Origin: Pontibacter pudoricolor
Lineage (GTDB): Bacteria; Bacteroidota; Bacteroidia; Cytophagales; Hymenobacteraceae
Direction of reading: 5' to 3'
Assembly: GCF_010092985.1 (NCBI RefSeq)
Contig: NZ_CP048106.1
Span: 1,240,001-1,304,000 of the forward strand
Length of the DNA stretch: 64,000 bases
Shown here: positions 44,492-53,490 of the stretch, piece by piece
Layout of the letters: each line of letters opens with the position of its first letter
Numbering within the stretch: the stretch's first letter is position 1
The notes under the pieces: generated by a model
The model's database searches: none
What the model was told of the DNA's origin: nothing
Seen by the model: only the letters and a program-made list of their open reading frames with translations
Made by a program: the position numbers and the translations under genes

Positions 44492-45787
44492 ATGAAGACA
44501 GCACCAATCAGTGAAGAACTGTTTCAGAGAGCTCAAAACTTTATACCTGGCGGCGTAAACTCACCTGTAAGAGCTTTCCGAGCCGTAGGTGGCAACCCGC
44601 GCTTTATAAAATCAGCCAAAGGCGCTTACTTATTTGATGAGGATGGCAACCGTTACATGGAATTCATCAATTCCTGGGGACCTATGATTCTGGGCCATGC
44701 CGCGGAATTAGTGCAGGAAGCTGTAATGCAGGCCATCCCTAACTCCTTGTCATTTGGTGCTCCTACGCGCAAAGAGATCGAGATTGCAGAACTGATCATC
44801 AGCATGGTGCCAAGTATCGAAAAGGTACGCATGGTTAACTCCGGTACAGAGGCTACAATGTCGGCCATTCGTGTGGCGCGTGGCTATACGGGTCGCGATA
44901 AGATGATCAAATTTGAAGGCTGTTACCACGGACACGGCGATTCTTTCTTGATAGCTGCCGGTAGCGGCGCCATTACACTTGGCGTTCCGGATAGCCCGGG
45001 CGTAACCAAAGGCGTTGCCAACGATACCCTGACAGCTCCATTCAATAACCTCCAGGCCGTACAAACACTTGTTGATGCCAACAAAGGGCAGGTAGCGGCA
45101 ATTATATTAGAACCCGTAGCCGGAAATATGGGACTGGTACTTCCATCTCAGGAGTTCCTGCAGGGTCTGCGCGACCTTTGTACCAAAGAAGGCATTGTGC
45201 TGATATTTGACGAAGTGATGACAGGTTTCCGTCTGGCTCCGGGTGGTGCCCAGCAACTTTTCGGTGTTACGCCGGATATGACTACGCTTGGTAAAATTAT
45301 TGGTGGTGGTATGCCAGTTGGCGCTTATGGCGGCAAAAAAGAGATAATGGATTGCGTTGCACCAGCCGGACCAGTTTACCAGGCAGGTACGCTATCTGGT
45401 AACCCAATTGCGATGTCGGCCGGTATGGCCATGCTGAATTACCTGAAAGATAACCCACAGGTTTATACCCAGCTTGACGAGACTACCGGACGAATGATTA
45501 GTGGCATGCAAAACAACATGCAGCAGCTTGGCCTGAACTATACTATAAACAGGGTCGGCTCCATGTTCACGATCTTCTTCACAGATCAGCCTGTTACTGA
45601 TTTCGATAGCGCCAAGACTTCAGATACTGCCTTATTTGGCCGTTACTTCAACGAGATGCTGCAGCGTGGTATTTATCTCGCTCCTTCTCAGTACGAGTCA
45701 CTGTTTGTTTCTACAGCTATTACACCAGAATTAGTAGACGAATATGTGAAAGCTAACTATGATGCGCTGAAAGCAATTCAGGGCTAA
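44492..45787 (+). CDS. hemL: Glutamate-1-semialdehyde 2,1-aminomutase
   Basis: This 431-residue fold-type I PLP enzyme makes 5-aminolevulinate from glutamate-1-semialdehyde (C5 haem pathway). FIPGGVNSPVRAF at the N-terminus, VNSGTEATMSAIRVARG and the PLP lysine K268 in TTLGKIIGGGMPVGAYGG are diagnostic. Length is typical. Confidence 0.95.
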   Translation: MKTAPISEELFQRAQNFIPGGVNSPVRAFRAVGGNPRFIKSAKGAYLFDEDGNRYMEFINSWGPMILGHAAELVQEAVMQAIPNSLSFGAPTRKEIEIAELIISMVPSIEKVRMVNSGTEATMSAIRVARGYTGRDKMIKFEGCYHGHGDSFLIAAGSGAITLGVPDSPGVTKGVANDTLTAPFNNLQAVQTLVDANKGQVAAIILEPVAGNMGLVLPSQEFLQGLRDLCTKEGIVLIFDEVMTGFRLAPGGAQQLFGVTPDMTTLGKIIGGGMPVGAYGGKKEIMDCVAPAGPVYQAGTLSGNPIAMSAGMAMLNYLKDNPQVYTQLDETTGRMISGMQNNMQQLGLNYTINRVGSMFTIFFTDQPVTDFDSAKTSDTALFGRYFNEMLQRGIYLAPSQYESLFVSTAITPELVDEYVKANYDALKAIQG

Positions 45788-45808
45788 ACTATAGTTACAA
45801 CTATAAAA

Positions 45809-45849
45809 TAAAGCGGTGGTACCTGAAAATGGTGCTGCCGCTTTATAGT
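45809..45849 (+). terminator. Weak hairpin downstream of hemL
   Basis: TAAAGCGG and CCGCTTTA form an 8-bp stem around a large loop. The following tract is only moderately T-rich. Confidence 0.45.
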
Positions 45850-45854
45850 TTATG

Positions 45855-45886
45855 TTGGTGTATATAGCCTTAATTCATTACTTTTA
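45855..45886 (+). promoter_or_regulatory. Likely dcd promoter (TTG-N21-TACTTTTA)
   Basis: TTG at 45855-45857 and TACTTTTA at 45879-45886 have the spacing of the guaA promoter. The -7 element differs from TAnnTTTG only at the last base. The start codon is 27 bp downstream. Confidence 0.45.
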
Positions 45887-45913
45887 CAATCAACTTATTC
45901 GCGTGCCATTCCC

Positions 45914-46450
45914 ATGATCTTAACAGATAACCAGATATTAAAAGAGATAGAAAAAGGTACTATCCTGATAGAGCCATTTAATCGCGCCAGCCTGGGCACC
46001 AACTCTTATGATGTGCATTTAGGCCGCTACCTGGCTACTTACCGCGACGAGATTCTGGATGCACGCAAGCACAACGAGATAGATGTTTTTGAGATACCGG
46101 AAGAAGGCATCGTACTTCGCCCTGAAACACTTTATTTGGGTGTAACGTTGGAGTATACCGAAACACACGCACATGTACCTTTCCTGGAAGGTAAATCCAG
46201 CGTTGGTCGTTTAGGTATTGATATTCATGCTACCGCTGGTAAAGGTGATGTAGGCTTTTGCAACACCTGGACACTGGAGATTTCGGTAACGCAGCCTGTA
46301 CGTGTGTATCACGGCATGCCAATCGGGCAGCTGATCTATTTTGAAGTGAGCGGCGGTATCGAGAACTACTATAACAAGAAAGAGAACGCAAAGTATAATA
46401 ACCGCACCATCGCTCCCGTTGAATCTATGATGTGGAAAAACAACTGGTAA
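45914..46450 (+). CDS. dcd: dCTP deaminase
   Basis: This 178-residue dUTPase-superfamily enzyme converts dCTP to dUTP. ASLGTNSYDVHLG near the N-terminus, EGKSSVGRLGIDIHA and the acidic LEISVTQPVRVYHGMPIGQL block are visible. The first Arg of the E. coli RSSLAR motif is Lys here (KSSVGR), as is usual, I believe, in Bacteroidota forms. It is monocistronic with a terminator. Confidence 0.92.
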   Translation: MILTDNQILKEIEKGTILIEPFNRASLGTNSYDVHLGRYLATYRDEILDARKHNEIDVFEIPEEGIVLRPETLYLGVTLEYTETHAHVPFLEGKSSVGRLGIDIHATAGKGDVGFCNTWTLEISVTQPVRVYHGMPIGQLIYFEVSGGIENYYNKKENAKYNNRTIAPVESMMWKNNW

Positions 46451-46473
46451 TAATTAGATAGAATAAAGTAAAT

Positions 46474-46508
46474 AAAAAAGGCTGGTCTTCACAAGACTGG
46501 CCTTTTTG
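46474..46508 (+). terminator. Terminator of dcd
   Basis: AAAAAGGC...GGTCTT pairs with AAGAC..GGCCTTTTT around a short loop and is followed by T residues, about 25 bp after the stop codon. Confidence 0.8.
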
Positions 46509-46625
46509 GCATAGTTAATGCACTATACCAATCAGAAATAAATCAGCTTAAAATGAATTTTTTTTGGCGCAGCTTGGTTTATAGAAAGACAACAGGGAAA
46601 AGTAAAACAGGAAAAGAAACGCACT

Positions 46626-47072
46626 ATGAAAAGATTATTGATAACAACTTTGGCCAGCTTAAGTATCGTTTTATCAGCTGCTGCAAACGGAAATGAGAGA
46701 GCAATCACTGTAGAGAGCAGAGCAACCAACCTGTCTGACCAAATGATCCGTGAATTACGCCTTAATAACTATCAGGCTAATAAGGTAAGAGAAATAAATC
46801 TTGATGTTGTTGCAAAAATGATGGCCGTAGAAGCTGAATTTAAAGGCAACCAGGAACTGATAGAGCAGAAATGCAAATCTATCTGCTCAGAGCGTGACGT
46901 GAAACTGGAAAACGTGTTAAGCACTGTACAGTACAACGATTATTTCGGTGATCGCCCGCACTATAGCAAATTCGATAAAGAATTTGTAGCAGGTGCCGGA
47001 CAGACAACTGACAATTCTAAGTCGTTGGCTAATAACGCAACCGCTAACACAGAATCAAATACAATTAACTAG
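46626..47072 (+). CDS. Small secreted protein of unknown function
   Basis: This 148-residue protein has a Sec signal peptide (cleavage near SAAANG, residue ~21). A helical middle follows (about 37-100; DQMIRELRLNNYQANKVREIN) and then a Thr/Asn-rich tail. The layout recalls Spy/LTxxQ-like and DUF4168-like helical periplasmic proteins, but I cannot assign a family. It stands alone between two terminators. Confidence 0.75.
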   Translation: MKRLLITTLASLSIVLSAAANGNERAITVESRATNLSDQMIRELRLNNYQANKVREINLDVVAKMMAVEAEFKGNQELIEQKCKSICSERDVKLENVLSTVQYNDYFGDRPHYSKFDKEFVAGAGQTTDNSKSLANNATANTESNTIN

Positions 47073-47088
47073 TCTGTATCCAATTCAT

Positions 47089-47128
47089 AAAAGAAAAGGG
47101 CCGCTAACAATAGCGGCCCTTTTCTTTT
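47089..47128. terminator. Bidirectional terminator
   Basis: A long stem (AAAAGAAAAGGGCCGCTA and its complement) with a 4-nt loop separates the secreted-protein gene from the opposing gldC gene. Confidence 0.9.
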
Positions 47129-47137
47129 ATGTACATA

Positions 47138-47479
47138 CTATTGATTGCTCTTCTGGCGTTCAGCTTCTACGTGGTTCATCAGGTCTTCGCAAAGCGCTTT
47201 CATCTTCTGAGCCATTACGGAGTCGCTGGTGGCCGTAGCAATGCTCTGTGCCATCGCTCCTATAGTATCAATGTAAAAATATTTCATCTCATCTACAGGC
47301 ATGTCTTTTGTCCATAGGTCTATTTTCATAGTGCCGGCTTCGTCTCTGTCCCAAAGCGAAATGTTGATGGCTTTTGCAAAATGTATCTTTTCTCCCGCAT
47401 CTGTGGCACGCCAGCTAATAGCTTCCGGTATCTTCTGATCATCAAGAGCTATGCTAAAGTATATTTCCGACTTCTTCAT
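47138..47479 (-). CDS. gldC: Gliding motility protein GldC
   Basis: This 113-residue cytoplasmic protein starts MKKSEIYFSIALDDQKIPEAI and contains SLWDRDEAGTMKIDLWTKDM and PVDEMKYFYIDTIGAMAQSI, which follow the GldC sequence of gliding Bacteroidota closely. GldC enhances gliding and is thought to assist the GldN/T9SS-linked machinery; its biochemical role is not settled. With gldA/F/G nearby this supports a gliding host. It is divergent from the exonuclease-like gene. Confidence 0.87.
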   Translation of the reverse strand: MKKSEIYFSIALDDQKIPEAISWRATDAGEKIHFAKAINISLWDRDEAGTMKIDLWTKDMPVDEMKYFYIDTIGAMAQSIATATSDSVMAQKMKALCEDLMNHVEAERQKSNQ

Positions 47480-47544
47480 TTTCTTAATTTTTAAACTTTA
47501 TAGTATCTAAATCTCGTAATATGCCTGATTACATATATTACCTA

Positions 47545-47552
47545 CAAAGTTA
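47545..47552 (-). promoter_or_regulatory. -7 element TAACTTTG of gldC
   Basis: An exact TAnnTTTG match on the minus strand lies 66 bp upstream of the gldC start. It overlaps the longest possible form of the divergent gene, which favours that gene's later start at 47557. Confidence 0.5.
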
Positions 47553-47556
47553 CGCG

Positions 47557-48582
47557 ATGCGCCACGGAATAAAAACTCTCTTTACGCTTTTTACCCTTAT
47601 CACCCTGTCCGGCTGTGCCGGTATCTTATCTAAGTCAGACAAAACGTATGCTGTTGGCTTCTATAACCTGGAGAAACTATACGATAGCAAGGCAAATGCC
47701 CGGAATATGGACTATACGCCAACCGGCACCATGAAATGGGATGACGAACGTTACCAGCATAAGCTTAAGAATTTAGCACAGGCTATAGTTACCATTGGAG
47801 GCAAAGACGGACCTGCCGTATTGGGCATAACAGAAGCTGAAAGCCGGAAAGTGCTCGACGAGCTGGTACAAACTCCCCCACTGAAGAAAAAGAAATACCA
47901 GGTCATTCATTTTGAGTCGGAAGACCCGCTGGGCCTGGACGTAGCACTGCTTTACAACCCGAAACGTTTTAAGCCTACACTGCAGAAAGTGGTAAAAGTA
48001 GACTATCCGCAACGCAACTTTAAAGGCAAAGACATACTGCTGGTGAAAGGCATGATGGCGGGTGAGCCCGTAACTATATTTGTGAACCACTGGCCAGCAA
48101 ACTATGGCAATACACGCCAGGGTAACCGCAACCGGCAGGCTGCTGCTACCAAACTACGTCAACAAATAAATGCTGAGCTTAAAACTAACCCGGATGCCAA
48201 CATTATAGTGATGGGTGACTTTGATGAAGAGCCAAAGTCTAAGATCTTACAGCAAACCTTAAAGGCAAACGGAAGACCAAACCCGCTTTATAAAGACGAA
48301 CTGTTTAATACCTTTTATATTAACTATGTGCAGGGGCTCGGCAGCTATTACAAACGCGGCGACTTTAAGATGCTGGACCAGGTACTCGTATCGAAAGGGT
48401 TACTGGATAGCAAAGGGCTGGAATACGTGATGGGCTCCGCTGAGATTCATGATCCGGAATTTTTGAAGTATACGTTTGGCAAATACAAAAACACACCGCG
48501 AACTACATATTCGGGAACCACCTATATTGGTGGTTTCTCGGATCACTTTCCGGTGTTTATTAAAGTAAAGGTAGAGAAATAG
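47557..48582 (+). CDS. Endonuclease/exonuclease/phosphatase-family lipoprotein
   Basis: From the ATG at 47557 this is a 341-residue lipoprotein (lipobox TLSGC, Cys20). An in-frame ATG at 47521 is possible but would put 12 residues before the signal peptide. The EEP fold is seen in FYNLEKLYD, GITEAES, VNHWPA, MGDFDEEP and the final GGFSDHFPVF, which carries the catalytic Asp-His pair. Members cleave DNA, RNA or phospho-compounds; as a lipoprotein it would act outside the cytoplasm, perhaps on extracellular nucleic acid. Confidence 0.87.
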   Translation: MRHGIKTLFTLFTLITLSGCAGILSKSDKTYAVGFYNLEKLYDSKANARNMDYTPTGTMKWDDERYQHKLKNLAQAIVTIGGKDGPAVLGITEAESRKVLDELVQTPPLKKKKYQVIHFESEDPLGLDVALLYNPKRFKPTLQKVVKVDYPQRNFKGKDILLVKGMMAGEPVTIFVNHWPANYGNTRQGNRNRQAAATKLRQQINAELKTNPDANIIVMGDFDEEPKSKILQQTLKANGRPNPLYKDELFNTFYINYVQGLGSYYKRGDFKMLDQVLVSKGLLDSKGLEYVMGSAEIHDPEFLKYTFGKYKNTPRTTYSGTTYIGGFSDHFPVFIKVKVEK

Positions 48583-48661
48583 GGTAAACACAGGCAGAGA
48601 AAGAACTATAAGGCGCTACACCAGCGTCTTTTTTTTATGGCTTATAGTTGGCTATAAATAC

Positions 48662-48690
48662 AGAAGGCGGGCTTTGTAGGCCCGCCTTCT
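48662..48690. terminator. Terminator between EEP lipoprotein and dnaN genes
   Basis: A perfect 11-bp stem AGAAGGCGGGC / GCCCGCCTTCT with a 7-nt loop lies between two convergent genes. T-tracts are weak. Confidence 0.7.
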
Positions 48691-48714
48691 GCGCGTTAGA
48701 AGAAATATATGTCC

Positions 48715-49839
48715 TTATACGTAATTGTTCAGCATTACAGGCATTACCAGCATCAAAACATTTTCATTGTCTTCGTTGGCAAGCGGCATTAGCAAACCGG
48801 CTCTGTTCGGGGTTGATAGCTCAAAGGTGATCTCATCAGAGTCCATATTGTTCAGCATCTCAACCAGGAACTTAGCATTGAAACCAATTTCCATGTCTTC
48901 GCCGTCGTACTGGCAAGCTAAACGCTCATTCGCCTCGTTCGAGAAATCCAGGTCTTCTGCAGACACCTGCAGTTCGGACCCAGACAGTTTCAGACGGATC
49001 TGGTGCGTGGTTTTGTTGGAGTAAATAGAGATACGCTTAACAGAGCTTAACAAGGCCTGGCGCTCAATTACAAGTTTGTTCGGGTTCTGTACCGGTATAA
49101 CATTTTCATAATCCGGGTAACGCTCATCAATCAGACGGCAGATCATACGGATGTTATCGAAGCTGAAGAACGCATTGGAGTTGTTAAACTCTACACGAAC
49201 CGAAGTAGCTTCTGATGGCAACGTAGACTTAAGCAGTGTGAAAGCCTTACGTGGAATAATAAGCGATGCTTCCTGGCTGGTAGCGATATCTGTACGGCGG
49301 TAGCGAAGTAAACGGTGACCGTCTGTAGCAACAAACGTTACGTTATCAGAACGCAGCTGCACAAAAATACCTGTCATGGCCGGGCGAAGCTCATCGTTGC
49401 TAACCGCAAAAATGGTCTTGTTGATAGCACGCGCCAGTACGTTAGAAGGAATTTCTATGGCGTTACCGCCTTTTACAACCGGCACACGCGGGAAATCAGT
49501 AGCGTTCTCGCCAGACAGCTTGTAACGGCCGTTCGAAGAGCTGATCTCTATCGTATAGGTTTCTTCATCTATCGTGAAGGTTACCGGCTGGTCCGGCAGG
49601 TTCTTCAGGGTATCAAGCAATATTCTGGCAGGAGCAGCTATACGGCCGTTCTCTTTCGCTTCAACAGGCAACTCCGTTATCATAGAAGTTTCCAGGTCAC
49701 TGGCTGTGATAGTAAGTGTGCTATCGCTTATTTCAAACAAAAAGTTTTCAAGGATTGGCACTACCGGGTTGTTGGTTACTACCCCATTTATGCTGGCTAA
49801 CTGCTTAAGCAGCGCAGATGAAGAAACTATAAATTTCAT
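48715..49839 (-). CDS. dnaN: DNA polymerase III beta subunit (sliding clamp)
   Basis: This 374-residue clamp begins MKFIVSSSALLKQLASINGV and ends MLVMPVMLNNYV, with the three pseudo-repeated domains of DnaN. NPVVPILENFLFE, LPDQPVTFTID and GHRLLRYRR are typical. It holds DNA polymerase III on DNA. No dnaA or replication origin is near, which is common in Bacteroidota. Confidence 0.96.
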   Translation of the reverse strand: MKFIVSSSALLKQLASINGVVTNNPVVPILENFLFEISDSTLTITASDLETSMITELPVEAKENGRIAAPARILLDTLKNLPDQPVTFTIDEETYTIEISSSNGRYKLSGENATDFPRVPVVKGGNAIEIPSNVLARAINKTIFAVSNDELRPAMTGIFVQLRSDNVTFVATDGHRLLRYRRTDIATSQEASLIIPRKAFTLLKSTLPSEATSVRVEFNNSNAFFSFDNIRMICRLIDERYPDYENVIPVQNPNKLVIERQALLSSVKRISIYSNKTTHQIRLKLSGSELQVSAEDLDFSNEANERLACQYDGEDMEIGFNAKFLVEMLNNMDSDEITFELSTPNRAGLLMPLANEDNENVLMLVMPVMLNNYV

Positions 49840-49865
49840 TCTTTATCGCTATAATGTTATTTAGG

Positions 49866-49873
49866 CAAAGTTA
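49866..49873 (-). promoter_or_regulatory. -7 element TAACTTTG of dnaN
   Basis: An exact TAnnTTTG match lies 26 bp upstream of the dnaN start codon. No -33 element was found at the usual spacing. Confidence 0.5.
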
Positions 49874-49945
49874 AAAATAATTCGGATTTATACTACCTAT
49901 AAACGCAAAGGTTTTCGAGTTTTATGGCTGTTTAAGCCTATATTT

Positions 49946-51646
49946 TCAGAATTTCTCGTACCTGCGTTTGCGCATGTAGTAACGCGCTACTCCAAACAGG
50001 GCCAGCAAGGCAATCGGGGCGACTAAGTTAAGCGCCTGCCAATACGTTTTCTCTTCCTGCACCCGTACCCTGTCTAACGGACGAAGTTTTATTTCCTTGC
50101 TCCGTACATTGATTAGGCCATCCGCATCCAGCAGGTAATGAATGGTGTTCATCGCTAGCTCTTTGTTGGCAAACTTAATGTTGTTAAACCTGTCGAAACC
50201 CAGTTCATACGCCTGCCCCGTTCGTGGGTTCACGTCATTCCGGATCAGGTCACCATCTGAGAAAACAGCTATCTTGGTAGGTACGCCCTGCTCTTTTATA
50301 GTTGTATTGGTTATGCCTTCCGGTGCGCGTCGGTTACGGAATAACGACGTAAAAGCTCCTTCCAGCAAATAACCTACCGGCTGCTCCCCTGCCTGGTACT
50401 GTTCCGGATTTACCTCCATGCGTGCCTCTTCCAGGGTTAGCGGCACAGGCGCCTGCATAATGCGTGAATATTGGGAAGTATAGATCAGCGGCGTTTTACG
50501 GATTCCGGCGGCCTTAACGGTATCTATAGTTCCGATGAACTTACTGTAAACGGCATCGAGGTTGCGGGTTACCGGGTGTTTACTGAACGTATTAAGCAGC
50601 GGATAAAAGCGCCAGTTGATCATCTCTGTCTGTGGCTTGCCCCCGGTAAAACCTGTTACCAACGGAATAAAACCAGAGTTCAGGTCCATGATGAGTGTAG
50701 GGTTAAAGCGAACGCCGTACTTAAAGAACATATCCTCTAAGTTCAGGTTGTAGGGCAGGGCAAACGTACCTCCTCTTCCTAGGCTATCCAGGTCAGCGTT
50801 CAGGGCATCTACAAAAAATACTGCTTTGCCCCCGTTCATAATAAACTGATCGATCTTAAACTTGTCAGCTTCTGAAAATGCAGTTGTTGGCTTGGCAACA
50901 ATAATGAGGTCCAGACCTTTAAGTGTCGGTATCTGGTCCAGATCTCCCAGGGCAACTCTATAGTATTCCTGTAGCGAGCCAAGCAGGTCGGTGGCCTGCT
51001 GTTGAGGTAACTCGCCCTGCCCTGTTATGTACCCTATTACTTTGTTTCCCTGGAAAGCTACTTTACGCACTGCCGTAGCCAACTCATACTCCACTCCCTC
51101 TACCGATTGGTTCAGACGCTCATCCGGCGTAGCTGCCAGGTTACCTTTTAAAAAATTAACTGCTGTTTCTTTGCCTTTGTACCGAACTATAGCTCCCGGA
51201 AAAACAAGACGTTCTACCTGTTTTCCTTCTTCAGTTGCTTTCAGGTTGGTAGGCTGTATTCCTTTCCGGGCGAGTTGCTGCATAAACTCATTTCGCTTCT
51301 GCTCATCCGTTATCGAATTCGGGTCGAAGAAAACGAAGCGTACCTTTCCATCCGAATAAATCCTGAACTCCTCCAGGTTCTCTCTTATGGACTGCTGTAA
51401 CCGTTTAAACCCAGCCGGGAAATCACCTTCCAGGTAAACTTCTACAAACACTTCTTCTGGTAAGTTTCCCAGCATTTGCTCTGTTACAGGTGCTATGGAA
51501 TACCTTTTATCTTCAGTTAAATCAACCCTGAAAAAGTAATTGTAAACCAGCATATTAAGAACCACCAACACAACTATAGCTATAAGGTAGCTGGTAAGGT
51601 CGCGACGACGGTTGCTGGTTAGTTTTGTTGTCTCCTGCGTTACCAT
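49946..51646 (-). CDS. gldG: Gliding-associated ABC transporter substrate-binding protein GldG
   Basis: This 566-residue protein has an N-terminal membrane segment (about 16-36), a large extracytoplasmic domain beginning RVDLTEDKRYSI, a middle block IIVAKPTTAFSEADKFKIDQ, and a C-terminal membrane segment ending in basic residues (MRKRRYEKF). This is the architecture of GldG (ABC_transp_aux). It forms a transporter with GldF and GldA. Its start overlaps the end of gldF by 7 bp. Confidence 0.93.
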   Translation of the reverse strand: MVTQETTKLTSNRRRDLTSYLIAIVVLVVLNMLVYNYFFRVDLTEDKRYSIAPVTEQMLGNLPEEVFVEVYLEGDFPAGFKRLQQSIRENLEEFRIYSDGKVRFVFFDPNSITDEQKRNEFMQQLARKGIQPTNLKATEEGKQVERLVFPGAIVRYKGKETAVNFLKGNLAATPDERLNQSVEGVEYELATAVRKVAFQGNKVIGYITGQGELPQQQATDLLGSLQEYYRVALGDLDQIPTLKGLDLIIVAKPTTAFSEADKFKIDQFIMNGGKAVFFVDALNADLDSLGRGGTFALPYNLNLEDMFFKYGVRFNPTLIMDLNSGFIPLVTGFTGGKPQTEMINWRFYPLLNTFSKHPVTRNLDAVYSKFIGTIDTVKAAGIRKTPLIYTSQYSRIMQAPVPLTLEEARMEVNPEQYQAGEQPVGYLLEGAFTSLFRNRRAPEGITNTTIKEQGVPTKIAVFSDGDLIRNDVNPRTGQAYELGFDRFNNIKFANKELAMNTIHYLLDADGLINVRSKEIKLRPLDRVRVQEEKTYWQALNLVAPIALLALFGVARYYMRKRRYEKF

Positions 51647-52368
51647 TTTCTGCTGCTTAATACCAGTTTAGTAGATAAGATCATAATGGCTATAACTGTT
51701 AGAAAATACAGTACATCTCGCGAGTCGACAAGGCCTTTGCTGATTGCATCGTAATGATAAGAGATACCCAGTTGACTGATGCCATAACTATAGTTTGCCA
51801 GCGCCGGAGTAGATGCCAGCAGATCGAAGCCAGTGTAAATGATGTAGCACATGAACAGCGCAACTATAAACGAGATGATCTGGTTGCTGGAAATGGAAGA
51901 AGCAAAAACACCTATCGCGCAGAACACGCCTGCCAGGAAAATAAGCCCCAGGTAAGAGCCAACTACAGCTGCTGAATCGACGTTGCCCTGCGGATTACCC
52001 AGTTCGTAAACCGTATAGTAATACAGCAGCGTAGGCACCAATGCGAACAAGGCCAGTAGCAAAGCAGCAAAGTATTTTCCGAGTATAAGCTGCAGATCAG
52101 TAATAGGTTTGGTAAGCAGCAGCTCTATAGTTCCTTCACGTTTTTCTTCGGCAAAAGTACGCATGGTTATAGCCGGTATCAGGAACAGGAACAGCCACGG
52201 AGCCATCGAGAAAAGCGTCTGCATATCGGCAAAGCCGTAGGTCAAAACGCTGCTCTCCGGGAACACCCACATAAACATACCGGTAGCTACCAGGAACACC
52301 GCAATCACCATATAGGCAATCAGGGAGTTCAGGAAGCCGTTAAATTCTTTCTTGAGTATAGCGAGCAT
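51640..52368 (-). CDS. gldF: Gliding-associated ABC transporter permease GldF
   Basis: This 242-residue ABC-2-type permease has six hydrophobic segments. It starts MLAILKKEFNGFLNSLIAYM and contains RTFAEEKREGTIELLLTKPI, the cytoplasmic loop that contacts the ATPase. It is the membrane part of GldAFG, which is required for gliding in Flavobacterium johnsoniae though its substrate is unknown. Confidence 0.93.
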   Translation of the reverse strand: MLAILKKEFNGFLNSLIAYMVIAVFLVATGMFMWVFPESSVLTYGFADMQTLFSMAPWLFLFLIPAITMRTFAEEKREGTIELLLTKPITDLQLILGKYFAALLLALFALVPTLLYYYTVYELGNPQGNVDSAAVVGSYLGLIFLAGVFCAIGVFASSISSNQIISFIVALFMCYIIYTGFDLLASTPALANYSYGISQLGISYHYDAISKGLVDSRDVLYFLTVIAIMILSTKLVLSSRKW

Positions 52369-52374
52369 ATATTA

Positions 52375-52441
52375 ATTAGTAATGACGAATGATTAATGAA
52401 TAATATGTCAGCGAAGTATCATTCATTAATCATTACTAATT
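52375..52441. repeat. A/T-rich inverted repeat, family 1
   Basis: Arms of the form ATTAGTAATGACGAATGATT and ATTAATCATTACTAAT fill the gap between gldA and gldF. It may reduce or stabilise the read-through transcript. Confidence 0.75.
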
Positions 52442-53357
52442 ATTCATTCTTAGTTAGTTGTTGGAATATTTGTTCGAGTGAGTTTTCTTCCTGCCGAAGA
52501 CCAACCAATGGCCAGTTCTGTTCTGCTGCGATCCGGAAAACAGATGCACGGATGTCAGCATCCTGGCTGGAAGTAATGCGGTAGGTATTGTTAAGAACAG
52601 GTTCCACTTTCTCGACCCCAACTATAGTTAGCAGCTGTTCGATGTTTATGGGTTGCTCAAATTCTACCAGTGTAAGCTTAGCACCTCTGTTACCTGCCTG
52701 CAGACTTGCCACATCGCTGTTAGCCACTAATTTACCACGGTTTATGATCACAACACGGTCGCAGATGGCGGTAACTTCCTGCATAATATGTGTCGAGAAA
52801 ATAACAGTCTTATCCTGCCCGATGCGCCTTATAAGCGAGCGGATCTCGACGATCTGGTTTGGGTCAAGGCCGGTGGTGGGCTCATCCAGAATAAGCACCT
52901 GCGGGTCATGCACCAGGGCTTGTGCGAGTCCGACACGCTGGCGGTAACCTTTCGATAAGGCTCCTATTTTCTTGCCCTGCTCCAGCGTAAGCCCGCAAAG
53001 CTCTACCATTTCCTGGATACGCGCTTTTGCCTGCTTGCCTTTTAAACCGTACACCGACGCTACAAACTCCAGGTACTCGTGCACATACATATCCAGGTAC
53101 AACGGATTGTGTTCCGGCAAATACCCTACCATACGCCGAACGGTAATCGGATCCTGCACCACATCGTGGCCATTCACAACTATAGTTCCGGAAGTAGGTG
53201 GCAGGTAGCAGGTCGCGATCTTCATGGTAGTGGATTTACCGGCACCGTTTGGCCCCAGAAATCCCAGTATCTGTCCCTGCTCCACTGTAAACGAAATATC
53301 ATCTACAGCGCGCTGCTCCCCGAAAATCTTGGTAAGGTTCTTTACTTCTACAGACAT
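52440..53357 (-). CDS. gldA: Gliding-associated ABC transporter ATPase GldA
   Basis: This 305-residue ABC ATPase has Walker A GPNGAGKST (35-43), signature LSKGYRQR (134-141) and Walker B ILDEP (D158, E159). The block GYLPEHNPLYLDMYVHEYL is characteristic of GldA. It powers GldFG. It is the first gene of gldA-gldF-gldG, with an inverted repeat on each side. Confidence 0.93.
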   Translation of the reverse strand: MSVEVKNLTKIFGEQRAVDDISFTVEQGQILGFLGPNGAGKSTTMKIATCYLPPTSGTIVVNGHDVVQDPITVRRMVGYLPEHNPLYLDMYVHEYLEFVASVYGLKGKQAKARIQEMVELCGLTLEQGKKIGALSKGYRQRVGLAQALVHDPQVLILDEPTTGLDPNQIVEIRSLIRRIGQDKTVIFSTHIMQEVTAICDRVVIINRGKLVANSDVASLQAGNRGAKLTLVEFEQPINIEQLLTIVGVEKVEPVLNNTYRITSSQDADIRASVFRIAAEQNWPLVGLRQEENSLEQIFQQLTKNE

Positions 53358-53361
53358 TCTT

Positions 53362-53445
53362 ATAATGATTAATGAAGAATGAGTAATGATCAGTTGGACT
53401 TACATCATTAGTCATCACTCATTATTAATTATTCATTAATAACTC
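53362..53445. repeat. A/T-rich inverted repeat, family 1
   Basis: AATGATTAATGAAGAATGAG on the left and CATTATTAATTATTCATTAA on the right fold on each other directly upstream of gldA, around the centre near 53400. Confidence 0.7.
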
Positions 53446-53490
53446 CCTTCAAAGATACTAAATCCTGAATTTTCCTCTGACTTTAAAATC

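Noticed and set aside
47521..47556. Earlier ATG start for the exonuclease-like lipoprotein
   Set aside because: It would place 12 residues before the lipoprotein signal peptide and overlaps the gldC promoter element; the ATG at 47557 fits better.
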